Shown piece by piece: positions 14,401 to 29,400 of a stretch of 64,000 nt of DNA. The notes beneath the pieces were generated by a model. It did no database searches. It saw only the letters and a list, made by a program, of their open reading frames with translations, and was not told the origin of the DNA. A program made the translations under genes and the position numbers. The DNA is taken from the NCBI GenBank assembly GCA_964019135.1, contig OZ025265.1, forward strand, positions 5,958,318-6,022,317. Direction: 5' to 3'. The stretch's first letter is position 1. The number at the start of each line of letters is the position of its first letter. This stretch comes from Arenicola marina. Lineage: Eukaryota > Annelida > Polychaeta > Arenicolidae.

Positions 14401-17400
14401 ACAGGATCGGTGGGTGGGGACTCACGTCGTAGCCACACAGGGGGACACAGGCTCGGTGGGAGGGGACTTACGTCGTAGCCACACAGGGGGACACAGGCTC
14501 GGTGGGTGGGGACTCACGTCGTAGCCACACAGGGGGACACAGGCTCGGTGGGAGGGGACTCACGTCGTAGCCACACAGGGGGACACAGGATCGGTGGGTG
14601 GGGACTCACGTCGTAGCCACACAGGGGGATACAGGCTCGGTGGGTGGGGACTCACGTCGTAGCCACACAGGAGGACACAGGCTTGGTGGGTGGGGACTCA
14701 CGTCGTAGCCACACAGGGAGACACAGGCTCGGTGGGAGGGGACTCACGTCGGAGCCACACAGGGGGACACAGGCTCGGTGGGTGGGGACTCACGTCGTGG
14801 CCACACAGGGGGACACAGGCTCGGTGGGTGGGGACTCACGTCGTAGCCACACAGGGGGACACAGGCTCGGTGGGTGGGGACTCACGTCGTAGCCACACAG
14901 GGGGACACAGGCTCGGCGGGTTGGGACTCACGTCGTAGCTACACAGGGGGACACAGGCTCGGTGGGTGGGGACTCACGTCGTAGCCACACAGGGGGACAC
15001 AGGCTGGGTGGGTGAGGACTCACGTCGTAGCCACACAGGGGGACACAGGCTCGGTGGGTGGGGACTCACGTCGTAGCCACACAGGGGGACACAGGCTCGG
15101 CGGGTGGGGACTCACGTCGTAGCCACACAGGGGGACACAGGCTCGGTGGGTGGGGACTCACGTCGTAGCCACACAGGGGGACACAGGCTCGGTGGGTGAG
15201 GACTCACGTCGTAGCCACACAGGGGGACACAGGCTCGGTGGGTGGGGACTCACGTCGTAGCCACACAGGGGGACACAGGCTCGGTGGGTGGGGACTCACG
15301 TCGTAGCCACACAGGGGGACACAGGCTCGGTGGATGGGGACTCACGTCGTAGCCACACAGGGGGACACAGGCTCGGTGGGAGGGGACTCACGTCGTAGCC
15401 ACACAGCGGGACACAAGATCGGTGGGTGGGGACTCACGTCGTAGCCACACAGGGGGACACAGGCTCGGTGGGAGGGGACTTACGTCGTAGCCACACAGGG
15501 GGACACAGGCTCGGTGGGTGGGGACTCACGTCGTAGCCACACAGGGGGACACAGGCTCGGTGGGAGGGGACTCACGTCGTAGCCACACAGGGGGAAACAG
15601 GATCGGTGGGTGGGGACTCACGTCGTAGCCACACAGGGGGACACAGGCTCGGTGGGAGGGGACTCACGTCGTAGCCACACAGGGGGACACAGGCTCGGTA
15701 GGTGGGGACTCACGTCGTACCCACACAGGGGGACACAGGCTCGGTGGGAGGGGACTCACGTCGTAGCCACACAGGGGGACACAGGCTCGGTAGGTGGGGA
15801 CTCACGTCGTAGCCACACAGGGGGACACAGGCTCGGTGGGTGGGGACCCACGCCGTAGCCACACATGGGGACACAGGCTCGGTGGGTGGGGACTCACGTC
15901 GTAGCCACACAGGGGGACACAGGCTCGGCGGGTGGGGACTCACGTCGTAGCCACACAGGGGGACACAGGCTCGGTGGGTGGGGACTCACGTCGTAGCCAC
16001 ACAGGGGGACACAGGCTCGGCGGGTGGGGACTCACGTCGTAGCCACACAGGGGGACACAGGCTCGGTGGGTGGGGACTCACGTCGTAGCCACACAGGGGG
16101 ACACAGGCTCGATGGGTGAGGACTCACGTCGTAGCCACACAGGGGGGCGGCGGGTGGGGAATCACGTCGTAGCCACACAGGGGGACACAGGCTCGGTGGG
16201 TGGGGACTCACGTAGTAGCCACACTGGGGGACACAGGCTCGGCGGGTGGGGACTCACGTCGTAGCTACACAGGGGGACACAGGCTCGGCGGGTGGGGACT
16301 CACGTCGTAGCCACACAGGGCGACACAGGCTCGGTGGGTGGGGACTTACGTCGTAGCCACACAGGGGGACACAGGCTCGGTGGGTGGGGACTCACGTCGT
16401 AGTCACACAGGGGGACACAGGCTCGGTGGATGGGGACTCACGTCGTAGCCACACAGGGGGACACAGGCTCGGTGGGAGGGGACTCACGTCGTAGCCACAC
16501 AGGGGGACACAGGATCGGTGGGTGGGGACTCACGTCGTAGCCACACAGGGGGACACAGGCTCGGTGGGAGGGGACTTACGTCGTAGCCACACAGGGGGAC
16601 ACAGGCTCGGTGGGTGGGGACTCACGTCGTAGCCACACAGGGGGACACAGGCTCGGTGGGTGGGGACTCACGTCGTAGCCACACAGGGGGACACAGGCTC
16701 GGTGGGTGGGGACTCACGTCGGGACACAGGCTCGGTGGGTGAGGACTCACGTCGTAGCCACACAGGGGGGCGGCGGGTGGGGAATCACGTCGTAGCCACA
16801 CAGGGGGACACATGCTCGGTGGGTGGGGACTCACGTAGTAGCCACACAGGCTCGGCGGGTGGGGACTTGCGTCGTAGCTACACAGGGGGACACAGGCTCG
16901 GCGGGTGGGGACTCACGTCGTAGCCACACAGGGGGACACAGGCTCGGTGGGTGGGGACTCACGTCGTAGCCACACAGGGGGACACAGGCTCGGTGGGTGG
17001 GGACTCACGTCGTAGCCACACAGGGGGACACAGGCTCGGTGGGTGGGGACTCACGTCGTAGCCACACAGGGGGACACAGGCTCGGTGGGTGGGGACTCAC
17101 GTCGTAGCCACACAGGGGGACACAGGCTCGGTGGATGGGGACTCACGTCGTAGCCACACAGGGGGACACAGGCTCGGTGGGAGGGGACTCACGTCGTAGC
17201 CACACAGGGGGACACAGGATCGGTGGGTGGGGACTCACGTCGTAGCCACACAGGGGGACACAGGCTCGGTGGGAGGGGACTTACGTCGTAGCCACACAGG
17301 GGGACACAGGCTCGGTGGGTGGGGACTCACGTCGTAGCCACACAGGGGGACACAGGCTCGGTGGGAGGGGACTCACGTCGTAGCCACACAGGGGGACACA

Positions 17401-20400
17401 GGATCGGTGGGTGGTGACTCACGTCGTAGCCACACAGGGGGTCACAGGCTCGGTGGGAGGGGACTCACGTCGTAGCCACACATGGGGACACAGGCTCGGT
17501 GGGTGGGGACTCACGTCGTTGCCACACAGGGGGACACAGGCTCGGTGGGTGGGGACTCACGTCGTAGCCACACAGGGGGACACAGGCTCGGTGGGTGGGG
17601 ACTCACGTCGTAGCCACACAGGGGGACACAGGCTCGGTGGGTGGGGACTCACGTCGTAGCCACACAGGGGGACACAGGCTCGGCGGGTTGGGACTCACGT
17701 CGTAGCTACACAGGGGGACACAGGCTCGGTGGGTGGGGACTCACGTCGTAGCCACACAGGGGGACACAGGCTCGGCGGGTGGGGACTCACGTCGTAGCCA
17801 CACAGGGGGACACAGGCTGGGTGGGTGAGAACTCACGTCGTAGCCACACAGGGGGACACAGGCTCGGTGGGTGGGGACTCACGTCGTAGCCACACAGGGG
17901 GACACAGGCTCGGCGGGTGGGGACTCACGTCGTAGCCACACAGGGGGACACAGGCTCGGTGGGTGGGGACTCACGTCGTAGCCACACAGGGGGACACAGG
18001 CTCGGTGGGTGAGGACTCACGTTGTAGCCACACAGGGGGGCGGCGGGTGGGGAATCACGTCGTACCCACACAGGGGGACACATGCTCGGTGGGTGGGGAC
18101 TCACGTAGTAGCCACACAGGGGGACACAGGCTCGGCGGGTGGGGACTCGCGTCGTAGCTACACAGGGGGACACAGGCTCGGCGGGTGGGGACTCACGTCG
18201 TAGCCACACAGGGGGACACAGGCTCGGTGGGTGGGGACTCACGTCGTAGCCACACAGGGGGACACAGGCTCGGTGGGAGGGGACTCACGTCGTAGCCACA
18301 CAGGGGGACACAGGATCGGTGGGTGGGGACTCACGTCGTAGCCACACAGGGGGACACAGGCTCGGTGGGAGGGGACTTACGTCGTAGCCACACAGGGGGA
18401 CACAGGCTCGGTGGGTGGGGACTCACGTCGTAGCCACACAGGGGGACACAGGCTCGGTGGGAGGGGACTCACGTCGTAGCCACACAGGGGGACACAGGAT
18501 CGGTGGGTGGGGACTCACGTCGTAGCCACACAGGGGGATACAGGCTCGGTGGGTGGGGACTCACGTCGTAGCCACACAGGAGGACACAGGCTTGGTGGGT
18601 GGGGACTCACGTCGTAGCCACACAGGGAGACACAGGCTCGGTGGGAGGGGACTCACGTCGGAGCCACACAGGGGGACACAGGCTCGGTGGGTGGGGACTC
18701 ACGTCGTGGCCACACAGGGGGACACAGGCTCGGTGGGTGGGGACTCACGTCGTAGCCACACAGGGGGACACAGGCTCGGTGGGTGGGGACTCACGTCGTA
18801 GCCACACAGGGGGACACAGGCTCGGCGGGTTGGGACTCACGTCGTAGCTACACAGGGGGACACAGGCTCGGTGGGTGGGGACTCACGTCGTAGCCACACA
18901 GGGGGACACAGGCTGGGTGGGTGAGGACTCACGTCGTAGCCACACAGCGGGACACAGGATCGGTGGGTGGGGACTCACGTCGTTGCCACACAGGGGGACA
19001 CAGGCTCGGTGGGTGGGGACTCACGTCGTAGCCACACAGGGGGACACAGGCTCGGTGGGTGGGGACTCACGTCGTAGCCACACAGGGGGACACAGGCTCG
19101 GTGGGTGGGGACTCACGTCGTAGCCACACAGGGGGACACAGGCTCGGCGGGTTGGGACTCACGTCGTAGCTACACAGGGGGACACAGGCTCGGTGGGTGG
19201 GGACTCACGTCGTAGCCACACAGGGGGACACAGGCTCGGCGGGTGGGGACTCACGTCGTAGCCACACAGGGGGACACAGGCTGGGTGGGTGAGAACTCAC
19301 GTCGTAGCCACACAGGGGGACACAGGCTCGGTGGGTGGGGACTCACGTCGTAGCCACACAGGGGGACACAGGCTCGGCGGGTGGGGACTCACGTCGTAGC
19401 CACACAGGGGGACACAGGCTCGGTGGGTGGGGACTCACGTCGTAGCCACACAGGGGGACACAGGCTCGGTGGGTGAGGACTCACGTTGTAGCCACACAGG
19501 GGGGCGGCGGGTGGGGAATCACGTCGTACCCACACAGGGGGACACATGCTCGGTGGGTGGGGACTCACGTAGTAGCCACACAGGGGGACACAGGCTCGGC
19601 GGGTGGGGACTCGCGTCGTAGCTACACAGGGGGACACAGGCTCGGCGGGTGGGGACTCACGTCGTAGCCACACAGGGGGACACAGGCTCGGTGGGTGGGG
19701 ACTCACGTCGTAGCCACACAGGGGGACACAGGCTCGGTGGGAGGGGACTCACGTCGTAGCCACACAGGGGGACACAGGATCGGTGGGTGGGGACTCACGT
19801 CGTAGCCACACAGGGGGACACAGGCTCGGTGGGAGGGGACTTACGTCGTAGCCACACAGGGGGACACAGGCTCGGTGGGTGGGGACTCACGTCGTAGCCA
19901 CACAGGGGGACACAGGCTCGGTGGGAGGGGACTCACGTCGTAGCCACACAGGGGGACACAGGATCGGTGGGTGGGGACTCACGTCGTAGCCACACAGGGG
20001 GATACAGGCTCGGTGGGTGGGGACTCACGTCGTAGCCACACAGGAGGACACAGGCTTGGTGGGTGGGGACTCACGTCGTAGCCACACAGGGAGACACAGG
20101 CTCGGTGGGAGGGGACTCACGTCGGAGCCACACAGGGGGACACAGGCTCGGTGGGTGGGGACTCACGTCGTGGCCACACAGGGGGACACAGGCTCGGTGG
20201 GTGGGGACTCACGTCGTAGCCACACAGGGGGACACAGGCTCGGTGGGTGGGGACTCACGTCGTAGCCACACAGGGGGACACAGGCTCGGCGGGTTGGGAC
20301 TCACGTCGTAGCTACACAGGGGGACACAGGCTCGGTGGGTGGGGACTCACGTCGTAGCCACACAGGGGGACACAGGCTGGGTGGGTGAGGACTCACGTCG

Positions 20401-23400
20401 TAGCCACACAGGGGGACACAGGCTCGGTGGGTGGGGACTCACGTCGTAGCCACACAGGGGGACACAGGCTCGGCGGGTGGGGACTCACGTCGTAGCCACA
20501 CAGGGGGACACAGGCTCGGTGGGTGGGGACTCACGTCGTAGCCACACAGGGGGACACAGGCTCGGTGGGTGAGGACTCACGTCGTAGCCACACAGGGGGA
20601 CACAGGCTCGGTGGGTGGGGACTCACGTCGTAGCCACACAGGGGGACACAGGCTCGGTGGGTGGGGACTCACGTCGTAGCCACACAGGGGGACACAGGCT
20701 CGGTGGATGGGGACTCACGTCGTAGCCACACAGGGGGACACAGGCTCGGTGGGAGGGGACTCACGTCGTAGCCACACAGCGGGACACAAGATCGGTGGGT
20801 GGGGACTCACGTCGTAGCCACACAGGGGGACACAGGCTCGGTGGGAGGGGACTTACGTCGTAGCCACACAGGGGGACACAGGCTCGGTGGGTGGGGACTC
20901 ACGTCGTAGCCACACAGGGGGACACAGGCTCGGTGGGAGGGGACTCACGTCGTAGCCACACAGGGGGAAACAGGATCGGTGGGTGGGGACTCACGTCGTA
21001 GCCACACAGGGGGACACAGGCTCGGTGGGAGGGGACTCACGTCGTAGCCACACAGGGGGACACAGGCTCGGTAGGTGGGGACTCACGTCGTACCCACACA
21101 GGGGGACACAGGCTCGGTGGGAGGGGACTCACGTCGTAGCCACACAGGGGGACACAGGCTCGGTAGGTGGGGACTCACGTCGTAGCCACACAGGGGGACA
21201 CAGGCTCGGTGGGTGGGGACCCACGCCGTAGCCACACATGGGGACACAGGCTCGGTGGGTGGGGACTCACGTCGTAGCCACACAGGGGGACACAGGCTCG
21301 GCGGGTGGGGACTCACGTCGTAGCCACACAGGGGGACACAGGCTCGGTGGGTGGGGACTCACGTCGTAGCCACACAGGGGGACACAGGCTCGGCGGGTGG
21401 GGACTCACGTCGTAGCCACACAGGGGGACACAGGCTCGGTGGGTGGGGACTCACGTCGTAGCCACACAGGGGGACACAGGCTCGATGGGTGAGGACTCAC
21501 GTCGTAGCCACACAGGGGGGCGGCGGGTGGGGAATCACGTCGTAGCCACACAGGGGGACACAGGCTCGGTGGGTGGGGACTCACGTAGTAGCCACACTGG
21601 GGGACACAGGCTCGGCGGGTGGGGACTCACGTCGTAGCTACACAGGGGGACACAGGCTCGGCGGGTGGGGACTCACGTCGTAGCCACACAGGGCGACACA
21701 GGCTCGGTGGGTGGGGACTTACGTCGTAGCCACACAGGGGGACACAGGCTCGGTGGGTGGGGACTCACGTCGTAGTCACACAGGGGGACACAGGCTCGGT
21801 GGATGGGGACTCACGTCGTAGCCACACAGGGGGACACAGGCTCGGTGGGAGGGGACTCACGTCGTAGCCACACAGGGGGACACAGGATCGGTGGGTGGGG
21901 ACTCACGTCGTAGCCACACAGGGGGACACAGGCTCGGTGGGAGGGGACTTACGTCGTAGCCACACAGGGGGACACAGGCTCGGTGGGTGGGGACTCACGT
22001 CGTAGCCACACAGGGGGACACAGGCTCGGTGGGTGGGGACTCACGTCGTAGCCACACAGGGGGACACAGGCTCGGTGGGTGGGGACTCACGTCGGGACAC
22101 AGGCTCGGTGGGTGAGGACTCACGTCGTAGCCACACAGGGGGGCGGCGGGTGGGGAATCACGTCGTAGCCACACAGGGGGACACATGCTCGGTGGGTGGG
22201 GACTCACGTAGTAGCCACACAGGCTCGGCGGGTGGGGACTTGCGTCGTAGCTACACAGGGGGACACAGGCTCGGCGGGTGGGGACTCACGTCGTAGCCAC
22301 ACAGGGGGACACAGGCTCGGTGGGTGGGGACTCACGTCGTAGCCACACAGGGGGACACAGGCTCGGTGGGTGGGGACTCACGTCGTAGCCACACAGGGGG
22401 ACACAGGCTCGGTGGGTGGGGACTCACGTCGTAGCCACACAGGGGGACACAGGCTCGGTGGGTGGGGACTCACGTCGTAGCCACACAGGGGGACACAGGC
22501 TCGGTGGATGGGGACTCACGTCGTAGCCACACAGGGGGACACAGGCTCGGTGGGAGGGGACTCACGTCGTAGCCACACAGGGGGACACAGGATCGGTGGG
22601 TGGGGACTCACGTCGTAGCCACACAGGGGGACACAGGCTCGGTGGGAGGGGACTTACGTCGTAGCCACACAGGGGGACACAGGCTCGGTGGGTGGGGACT
22701 CACGTCGTAGCCACACAGGGGGACACAGGCTCGGTGGGAGGGGACTCACGTCGTAGCCACACAGGGGGACACAGGATCGGTGGGTGGTGACTCACGTCGT
22801 AGCCACACAGGGGGTCACAGGCTCGGTGGGAGGGGACTCACGTCGTAGCCACACATGGGGACACAGGCTCGGTGGGTGGGGACTCACGTCGTTGCCACAC
22901 AGGGGGACACAGGCTCGGTGGGTGGGGACTCACGTCGTAGCCACACAGGGGGACACAGGCTCGGTGGGTGGGGACTCACGTCGTAGCCACACAGGGGGAC
23001 ACAGGCTCGGTGGGTGGGGACTCACGTCGTAGCCACACAGGGGGACACAGGCTCGGCGGGTTGGGACTCACGTCGTAGCTACACAGGGGGACACAGGCTC
23101 GGTGGGTGGGGACTCACGTCGTAGCCACACAGGGGGACACAGGCTCGGCGGGTGGGGACTCACGTCGTAGCCACACAGGGGGACACAGGCTGGGTGGGTG
23201 AGAACTCACGTCGTAGCCACACAGGGGGACACAGGCTCGGTGGGTGGGGACTCACGTCGTAGCCACACAGGGGGACACAGGCTCGGCGGGTGGGGACTCA
23301 CGTCGTAGCCACACAGGGGGACACAGGCTCGGTGGGTGGGGACTCACGTCGTAGCCACACAGGGGGACACAGGCTCGGTGGGTGAGGACTCACGTTGTAG

Positions 23401-26400
23401 CCACACAGGGGGGCGGCGGGTGGGGAATCACGTCGTACCCACACAGGGGGACACATGCTCGGTGGGTGGGGACTCACGTAGTAGCCACACAGGGGGACAC
23501 AGGCTCGGCGGGTGGGGACTCGCGTCGTAGCTACACAGGGGGACACAGGCTCGGCGGGTGGGGACTCACGTCGTAGCCACACAGGGGGACACAGGCTCGG
23601 TGGGTGGGGACTCACGTCGTAGCCACACAGGGGGACACAGGCTCGGTGGGAGGGGACTCACGTCGTAGCCACACAGGGGGACACAGGATCGGTGGGTGGG
23701 GACTCACGTCGTAGCCACACAGGGGGACACAGGCTCGGTGGGAGGGGACTTACGTCGTAGCCACACAGGGGGACACAGGCTCGGTGGGTGGGGACTCACG
23801 TCGTAGCCACACAGGGGGACACAGGCTCGGTGGGAGGGGACTCACGTCGTAGCCACACAGGGGGACACAGGATCGGTGGGTGGGGACTCACGTCGTAGCC
23901 ACACAGGGGGATACAGGCTCGGTGGGTGGGGACTCACGTCGTAGCCACACAGGAGGACACAGGCTTGGTGGGTGGGGACTCACGTCGTAGCCACACAGGG
24001 AGACACAGGCTCGGTGGGAGGGGACTCACGTCGGAGCCACACAGGGGGACACAGGCTCGGTGGGTGGGGACTCACGTCGTGGCCACACAGGGGGACACAG
24101 GCTCGGTGGGTGGGGACTCACGTCGTAGCCACACAGGGGGACACAGGCTCGGTGGGTGGGGACTCACGTCGTAGCCACACAGGGGGACACAGGCTCGGCG
24201 GGTTGGGACTCACGTCGTAGCTACACAGGGGGACACAGGCTCGGTGGGTGGGGACTCACGTCGTAGCCACACAGGGGGACACAGGCTGGGTGGGTGAGGA
24301 CTCACGTCGTAGCCACACAGGGGGACACAGGCTCGGTGGGTGGGGACTCACGTCGTAGCCACACAGGGGGACACAGGCTCGGCGGGTGGGGACTCACGTC
24401 GTAGCCACACAGGGGGACACAGGCTCGGTGGGTGGGGACTCACGTCGTAGCCACACAGGGGGACACAGGCTCGGTGGGTGAGGACTCACGTCGTAGCCAC
24501 ACAGGGGGACACAGGCTCGGTGGGTGGGGACTCACGTCGTAGCCACACAGGGGGACACAGGCTCGGTGGGTGGGGACTCACGTCGTAGCCACACAGGGGG
24601 ACACAGGCTCGGTGGATGGGGACTCACGTCGTAGCCACACAGGGGGACACAGGCTCGGTGGGAGGGGACTCACGTCGTAGCCACACAGCGGGACACAAGA
24701 TCGGTGGGTGGGGACTCACGTCGTAGCCACACAGGGGGACACAGGCTCGGTGGGAGGGGACTTACGTCGTAGCCACACAGGGGGACACAGGCTCGGTGGG
24801 TGGGGACTCACGTCGTAGCCACACAGGGGGACACAGGCTCGGTGGGAGGGGACTCACGTCGTAGCCACACAGGGGGAAACAGGATCGGTGGGTGGGGACT
24901 CACGTCGTAGCCACACAGGGGGACACAGGCTCGGTGGGAGGGGACTCACGTCGTAGCCACACAGGGGGACACAGGCTCGGTAGGTGGGGACTCACGTCGT
25001 ACCCACACAGGGGGACACAGGCTCGGTGGGAGGGGACTCACGTCGTAGCCACACAGGGGGACACAGGCTCGGTAGGTGGGGACTCACGTCGTAGCCACAC
25101 AGGGGGACACAGGCTCGGTGGGTGGGGACCCACGCCGTAGCCACACATGGGGACACAGGCTCGGTGGGTGGGGACTCACGTCGTAGCCACACAGGGGGAC
25201 ACAGGCTCGGCGGGTGGGGACTCACGTCGTAGCCACACAGGGGGACACAGGCTCGGTGGGTGGGGACTCACGTCGTAGCCACACAGGGGGACACAGGCTC
25301 GGCGGGTGGGGACTCACGTCGTAGCCACACAGGGGGACACAGGCTCGGTGGGTGTGGACTCACGTCGTAGCCACACAGGGGGACACAGGCTCGATGGGTG
25401 AGGACTCACGTCGTAGCCACACAGGGGGGCGGCGGGTGGGGAATCACGTCGTAGCCACACAGGGGGACACAGGCTCGGTGGGTGGGGACTCACGTAGTAG
25501 CCACACTGGGGGACACAGGCTCGGCGGGTGGGGACTCACGTCGTAGCTACACAGGGGGACACAGGCTCGGCGGGTGGGGACTCACGTCGTAGCCACACAG
25601 GGCGACACAGGCTCGGTGGGTGGGGACTTACGTCGTAGCCACACAGGGGGACACAGGCTCGGTGGGTGGGGACTCACGTCGTAGTCACACAGGGGGACAC
25701 AGGCTCGGTGGATGGGGACTCACGTCGTAGCCACACAGGGGGACACAGGCTCGGTGGGAGGGGACTCACGTCGTAGCCACACAGGGGGACACAGGATCGG
25801 TGGGTGGGGACTCACGTCGTAGCCACACAGGGGGACACAGGCTCGGTGGGAGGGGACTTACGTCGTAGCCACACAGGGGGACACAGGCTCGGTGGGTGGG
25901 GACTCACGTCGTAGCCACACAGGGGGACACAGGCTCGGTGGGTGGGGACTCACGTCGTAGCCACACAGGGGGACACAGGCTCGGTGGGTGGGGACTCACG
26001 TCGGGACACAGGCTCGGTGGGTGAGGACTCACGTCGTAGCCACACAGGGGGGCGGCGGGTGGGGAATCACGTCGTAGCCACACAGGGGGACACATGCTCG
26101 GTGGGTGGGGACTCACGTAGTAGCCACACAGGGGGACACAGGCTCGGCGGGTGGGGACTTGCGTCGTAGCTACACAGGGGGACACAGGCTCGGCGGGTGG
26201 GGACTCACGTCGTAGCCACACAGGGGGATACAGGCTCGGTGGGTGGGGACTCACGTCGTAGCCACACAGGGGGACACAGGCTCGGTGGGTGGGGACTCAC
26301 GTCGTAGCCACACAGGGGGACACAGGCTCGGTGGGTGGGGACTCACGTCGTAGCCACACAGGGGGACACAGGCTCGGTGGGTGGGGACTCACGTCGTAGC

Positions 26401-29400
26401 CACACAGGGGGACACAGGCTCGGTGGATGGGGACTCACGTCGTAGCCACACAGGGGGACACAGGCTCGGTGGGAGGGGACTCACGTCGTAGCCACACAGG
26501 GGGACACAGGATCGGTGGGTGGGGACTCACGTCGTAGCCACACAGGGGGACACAGGCTCGGTGGGAGGGGACTTACGTCGTAGCCACACAGGGGGACACA
26601 GGCTCGGTGGGTGGGGACTCACGTCGTAGCCACACAGGGGGACACAGGCTCGGTGGGAGGGGACTCACGTCGTAGCCACACAGGGGGACACAGGATCGGT
26701 GGGTGCTGACTCACGTCGTAGCCACACAGGGGGTCACAGGCTCGGTGGGAGGGGACTCACGTCGTAGCCACACATGGGGACACAGGCTCGGTGGGTGGGG
26801 ACTCACGTCGTTGCCACACAGGGGGACACAGGCTCGGTGGGTGGGGACTCACGTCGTAGCCACACAGGGGGACACAGGCTCGGTGGGTGGGGACTCACGT
26901 CGTAGCCACACAGGGGGACACAGGCTCGGTGGGTGGGGACTCACGTCGTAGCCACACAGGGGGACACAGGCTCGGTGGGTGGGGACTCACGTCGTAGCCA
27001 CACAGGGGGACACAGGCTCGGTGGGTCGGACTCACGTCGTAGCCACACAGGGGGACACAGGCTCGGTGGATGGGGACTCACGTCGTAGCCACACAGGGGG
27101 ACACAGGCTCGGTGGGAGGGGACTCACGTCGTAGCCACACAGGGGGACACAGGATCGGTGGGTGGGGACTCACGTCGTAGCCACACAGGGGGACACAGGC
27201 TCGGTGGGAGGGGACTTACGTCGTAGCCACACAGGGGGACACAGGCTCGGTGGGTGGGGACTCACGTCGTAGCCACACAGGGGGACACAGGCTCGGTGGG
27301 AGGGGACTCACGTCGTAGCCACACAGGGGGACACAGGATCGGTGGGTGGGGACTCACGTCGTAGCCACACAGGGGGACACAGGCTCGGTGGGAGGGGGCT
27401 CACGTCGTAGCCACACAGGGGGACACAGGCTCGGTAGGTGGGGACTCACGTCGTAGCCACACAGGGGGACACAGACTCGGTGGGTGGGGACCTACGTCGT
27501 AGCCACACATGGGGACACAGGTTCGGTGGGTGGGGACTCACGTCGTTGCCACACAGGGGGACACAGGCTCGGTGGGTGGGGACTCACGTCGTAGCCACAC
27601 AGAGGGACACAGGCTCGGTGGGAGGGGACTCACGTCGTAGCCACACATGGGGACACAGGCTCGGTGGGTGAGGACTCACGTCGTAGCCACACAGGGGGAC
27701 ACAGGCTCGGTGGGTGGGGACTCACGTCGTAGCCACACAGGGGGACACAGGCTCGGTGGGTGGGGACTCACGTCGTAGCCACACAGGGGGACACAGGCTC
27801 GGTGGGAGGGGACTCACGTCGTAGCCACACAGGGGGACACAGGCTCGGTGGGTGGGGACTCACGTCGTAGCCACACAGGGGGACACAGGCTCGGTGGGTG
27901 GGGACTCACGTCGTAGCCACACAGGGGGACACAGGCTCGGTGGGTGGGGACTCACGTCGTAGCCACACAGGGGGACACAGGCTCGGCGGGTTGGGACTCA
28001 CGTCGTAGCTACACAGGGGGACACAGGCTCGGTGGGTGGGGACTCACGTCGTAGCCACACAGGGGGACACAGGCTGGGTGGGTGAGGACTCACGTCGTAG
28101 CCACACAGGGGGACACAGGCTCGGTGGGTGGGGACTCACGTCGTAGCCACACAGGGGGACACAGGCTCGGCGGGTGGGGACTCACGTCGTAGCCACACAG
28201 GGGGACACAGGCTCGGTGGGTGGGGACTCACGTCGTAGCCACACAGGGGGACACAGGCTCGGTGGGTGAGGACTCACGTCGTAGCCACACAGGGGGACAC
28301 AGGCTCGGTGGGTGGGGACTCACGTCGTAGCCACACAGGGGGACACAGGCTCGGTGGGTGGGGACTCACGTCGTAGCCACACAGGGGGACACAGGCTCGG
28401 TGGATGGGGACTCACGTCGTAGCCACACAGGGGGCACAGGCTCGGTGGGAGGGGACTCACGTCGTAGCCACACAGGGGGACACAGGATCGGTGGGTGGGG
28501 ACTCACGTCGTAGCCACACAGGGGGACACAGGCTCGGTGGGAGGGGACTTACGTCGTAGCCACACAGGGGGACACAGGCTCGGTGGGTGGGGACTCACGT
28601 CGTAGCCACACAGGGGGACACAGGCTCGGTGGGAGGGGACTCACGTCGTAGCCACACAGGGGGACACAGGATCGGTGGGTGGGGACTCACGTCGTAGCCA
28701 CACAGGGGGACACAGGCTCGGTGGGAGGGGACTCACGTCGTAGCCACACAGGGGGACACAGGCTCGGTAGGTGGGGACTCACGTCGTACCCACACAGGGG
28801 GACACAGGCTCGGTGGGAGGGGACTCACGTCGTAGCCACACAGGGGGACACAGGCTCGGTAGGTGGGGACTCACGTCGTAGCCACACAGGGGGACACAGG
28901 CTCGGTGGGTGGGGACCCACGTCGTAGCCACACATGGGGACACAGGCTCGGTGGGTGGGGACTCACGTCGTAGCCACACAGGGGGACACAGGCTCGGCGG
29001 GTGGGGACTCACGTCGTAGCCACACAGGGGGACACAGGCTCGGTGGGTGGGGACTCACGTCGTAGCCACACAGGGGGACACAGGCTCGGCGGGTGGGGAC
29101 TCACGTCGTAGCCACACAGGGGGACACAGGCTCGGTGGGTGGGGACTCACGTCGTAGCCACACAGGGGGACACAGGCTCGATGGGTGAGGACTCACGTCG
29201 TAGCCACACAGGGGGGCGGCGGGTGGGGAATCACGTCGTAGCCACACAGGGGGACACAGGCTCGGTGGGTGGGGACTCACGTAGTAGCCACACTGGGGGA
29301 CACAGGCTCGGCGGGTGGGGACTCACGTCGTAGCTACACAGGGGGACACAGGCTCGGCGGGTGGGGACTCACGTCGTAGCCACACAGGGCGACACAGGCT

